Assembly (NCBI GenBank): GCA_001970855.1
Contig: LSSN01000356.1
Span: 1 to 38,680, forward strand
DNA length: 38,680 nt
Direction: 5' to 3'
DNA from: Smittium culicis
Taxonomy: Eukaryota; Kickxellomycota; Harpellomycetes; Harpellales; Legeriomycetaceae
Shown here: one piece after another, positions 37,303-38,680 of the stretch
Layout: each line of letters opens with the position of its first letter
How positions within the stretch are numbered: the stretch's first letter is position 1
Made by a program: the position numbers and the translations under genes
Notes under the pieces: generated by a model
The model's database searches: none
The model's input: only the letters and a program-made list of their open reading frames with translations
Told to the model about the DNA's origin: nothing

Positions 37303-38313
37303 ATGTTGACCTCTAAATTCGTAAAAACATCACTGTTCCCAAGATCAGGTAACCTCAATCTTTTTAATCAAATCTTGAATCCCTTCTTTTTTAATTTTTT
37401 TTTTTTTACCAAAGATGGATTCCGCTTAATTTTAATTTTTATATAGTATAAATAATTCACTCGCACTTATTTTTTTGTTGTAGTTTTGGGTCTGTCCTCG
37501 TCTTCTCGAAGATCTTTCATGGCTTCATCGTTCACTAAAAGCGGTATACACTTTTTAAAAAGAATTCTAATGTTGCATTTTCTAATTGCTAAGTCTCCAA
37601 GATTTTTAAATTATAATTTTTTTTTATTTAACTCTTAATTAAAAAAAATATAAATAGAAAGCCAAAAAGAAATTAGAAAAAGCGCTGATCCATCTCTTAA
37701 AGACTCTGATCCTAAGCTTTACGAATTCGGAAAATACTTAACTAGCATGATGCCTAAATTTGTCCAACAATACTCTGTTTGGAACGACGAACTAGTTCTA
37801 TACACAAGCCCAAGTGGGTTGATCCCTCTCTTGACTGTTCTTCGCGACCACACTCAAACTCAATTTAAGCAGCTCGTTGATGTATCAGGTGCTGATTATC
37901 CAGCAAGAATAAATCGCTTCGAGTCTATTTACAACCTCATATCTTACCAGTATAACGGTAGAATCCGCGTAAAGACTTATGCCTCAGAAACTAGTTATAT
38001 CCCATCTGCTACCGCTGTTTTCAACTCTGCAAATTGGGGTGAACGTGAAGTTTGGGACATGTATGGAATTTTCTACACAGAACATCCTGATTTACGTAGA
38101 ATCTTAACTGACTACGGTTTTGAAGGCCATCCTCTAAGAAAAGACTTCCCTCTCCATGGTTATACCGAAGTCCGTTACGACGAAACCAAAAAGCGCGTTG
38201 TCAGCGAGCCCATCCAGCTCTCACAAGCATTCAGAAATTTCGATTACTCCTCTGCTTGGGAACAGTCAGGACCTGGCCGCGATGCTGCTCCTGCTGAGTT
38301 TGAAAAAAAATAA
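37303..38313 (+). CDS. NDUFS3: NADH:ubiquinone oxidoreductase 30-kDa subunit (complex I)
   Basis: Core subunit of the peripheral arm of mitochondrial complex I (bacterial NuoC homologue), needed for electron transfer to ubiquinone. Exons 37303-37348, 37484-37543 and 37658-38313 give 253 aa. The first 35 residues (MLTSKFVKTSLFPRS, then a Ser/Arg-rich run) form a typical cleavable mitochondrial presequence, supporting the ATG at 37303 over later in-frame ATGs. The family signature is complete: GEREVWDMYGI followed by HPDLRRILTDYGFEGHPLRK and DFPLHGYTEVRYDE. The C-terminus ends in the usual acidic/Pro-Ala region. Codon use is more C-rich than in the intron-dense neighbours, suggesting high expression. 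A nuclear-encoded complex I gene implies the organism retains complex I, unlike baker's yeast or microsporidia. Confidence 0.96.
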
Positions 38314-38680
38314 TTTTTTATTTTCTTATAACCCGTTTACTTTACAACTCTATTATAGGCACAGATCAATCTTTTAAACTAAGGATGGATATAAAACAAA
38401 ATTAATAAAAATAATTTTAAAGTTTTATACTAAACGGAATTTAAACTTTATCTATGCCTCCATTTTTTTTATCAAGTCATTTATTCGTTTCCTAATTTCA
38501 ATCTACCTTTTATCTAAACTAATCTATATTTGTTTATAGTAGACTCTTTAGACCCTTCAAATCTTGCTTAATTATCATTATTTACCTTGATGAATAATCG
38601 CAAATTTATGTTTCTTGAGCTAAAATTAGTATTTTTTTTCGAACTCGAAAATTTTTTTTATCTATTTTATATTTATCAGC
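38314..38680. other. Downstream of NDUFS3, nothing recognised
   Basis: 367 bases of AT-rich sequence to the window end; probably the 3' UTR and start of the next spacer. Confidence 0.5.

Overview
This is a eukaryotic nuclear contig, most likely from an early-diverging fungus. It is very AT-rich, has large non-coding spacers, and its genes are broken by many introns of about 50-150 nt (GT...AG, mostly TAG acceptors). The gene content is fungal-like: a stand-alone mRNA guanylyltransferase of the Ceg1 type, a Ugo1-type mitochondrial fusion carrier and a GID-complex armadillo subunit, beside genes kept in animals but not budding yeast (a WDR7/rabconnectin-3 beta homologue and a DDX21-type helicase). 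My best guess is Kickxellomycotina, for example Harpellales gut fungi such as Smittium. That placement is inference from composition and gene content.

Layout. 1-624 (-): 5' part of an ARMC8/Vid28 (GID5) gene that runs off the left edge. 3344-5585 (+): mRNA capping guanylyltransferase, 11 exons including an 8-nt microexon. 8564-12332 (+): C2 domain plus class-3 (diacylglycerol-lipase-like) lipase, paralogue 1. 13776-19415 (+): WDR7-like protein of about 1548 aa. 19416-25619: gene-free, microsatellite-rich, containing a 470-nt assembly gap inside an (AAT)n tract and probable scraps of decayed retroelements. 25620-27896 (+): intronless DEAD-box helicase of the DDX21/Gu family. 30530-33796 (+): C2-lipase paralogue 2, with the same exon sizes and phases as paralogue 1. 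34839-36552 (+): Ugo1-like carrier. 37303-38313 (+): NDUFS3, the 30-kDa subunit of complex I.

The genes do not form one pathway; this is ordinary eukaryotic chromosomal neighbourhood. Loose themes are lipid signalling (two C2-lipases), organelle function (Ugo1, NDUFS3, and WDR7, whose relatives regulate V-ATPase) and RNA metabolism (capping enzyme, DDX21). All exon structures were worked out by hand from reading frame, splice signals and family motifs, and every multi-exon model closes in phase. The points most worth a second look are the duplicated C2-lipase pair with frozen exon architecture, the 8-nt microexon inside the RFPGSQPVSF motif of the capping enzyme, the CCAAT-box clusters upstream of several genes, and the retroelement debris around the gap. 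I did not find a convincing undescribed system.
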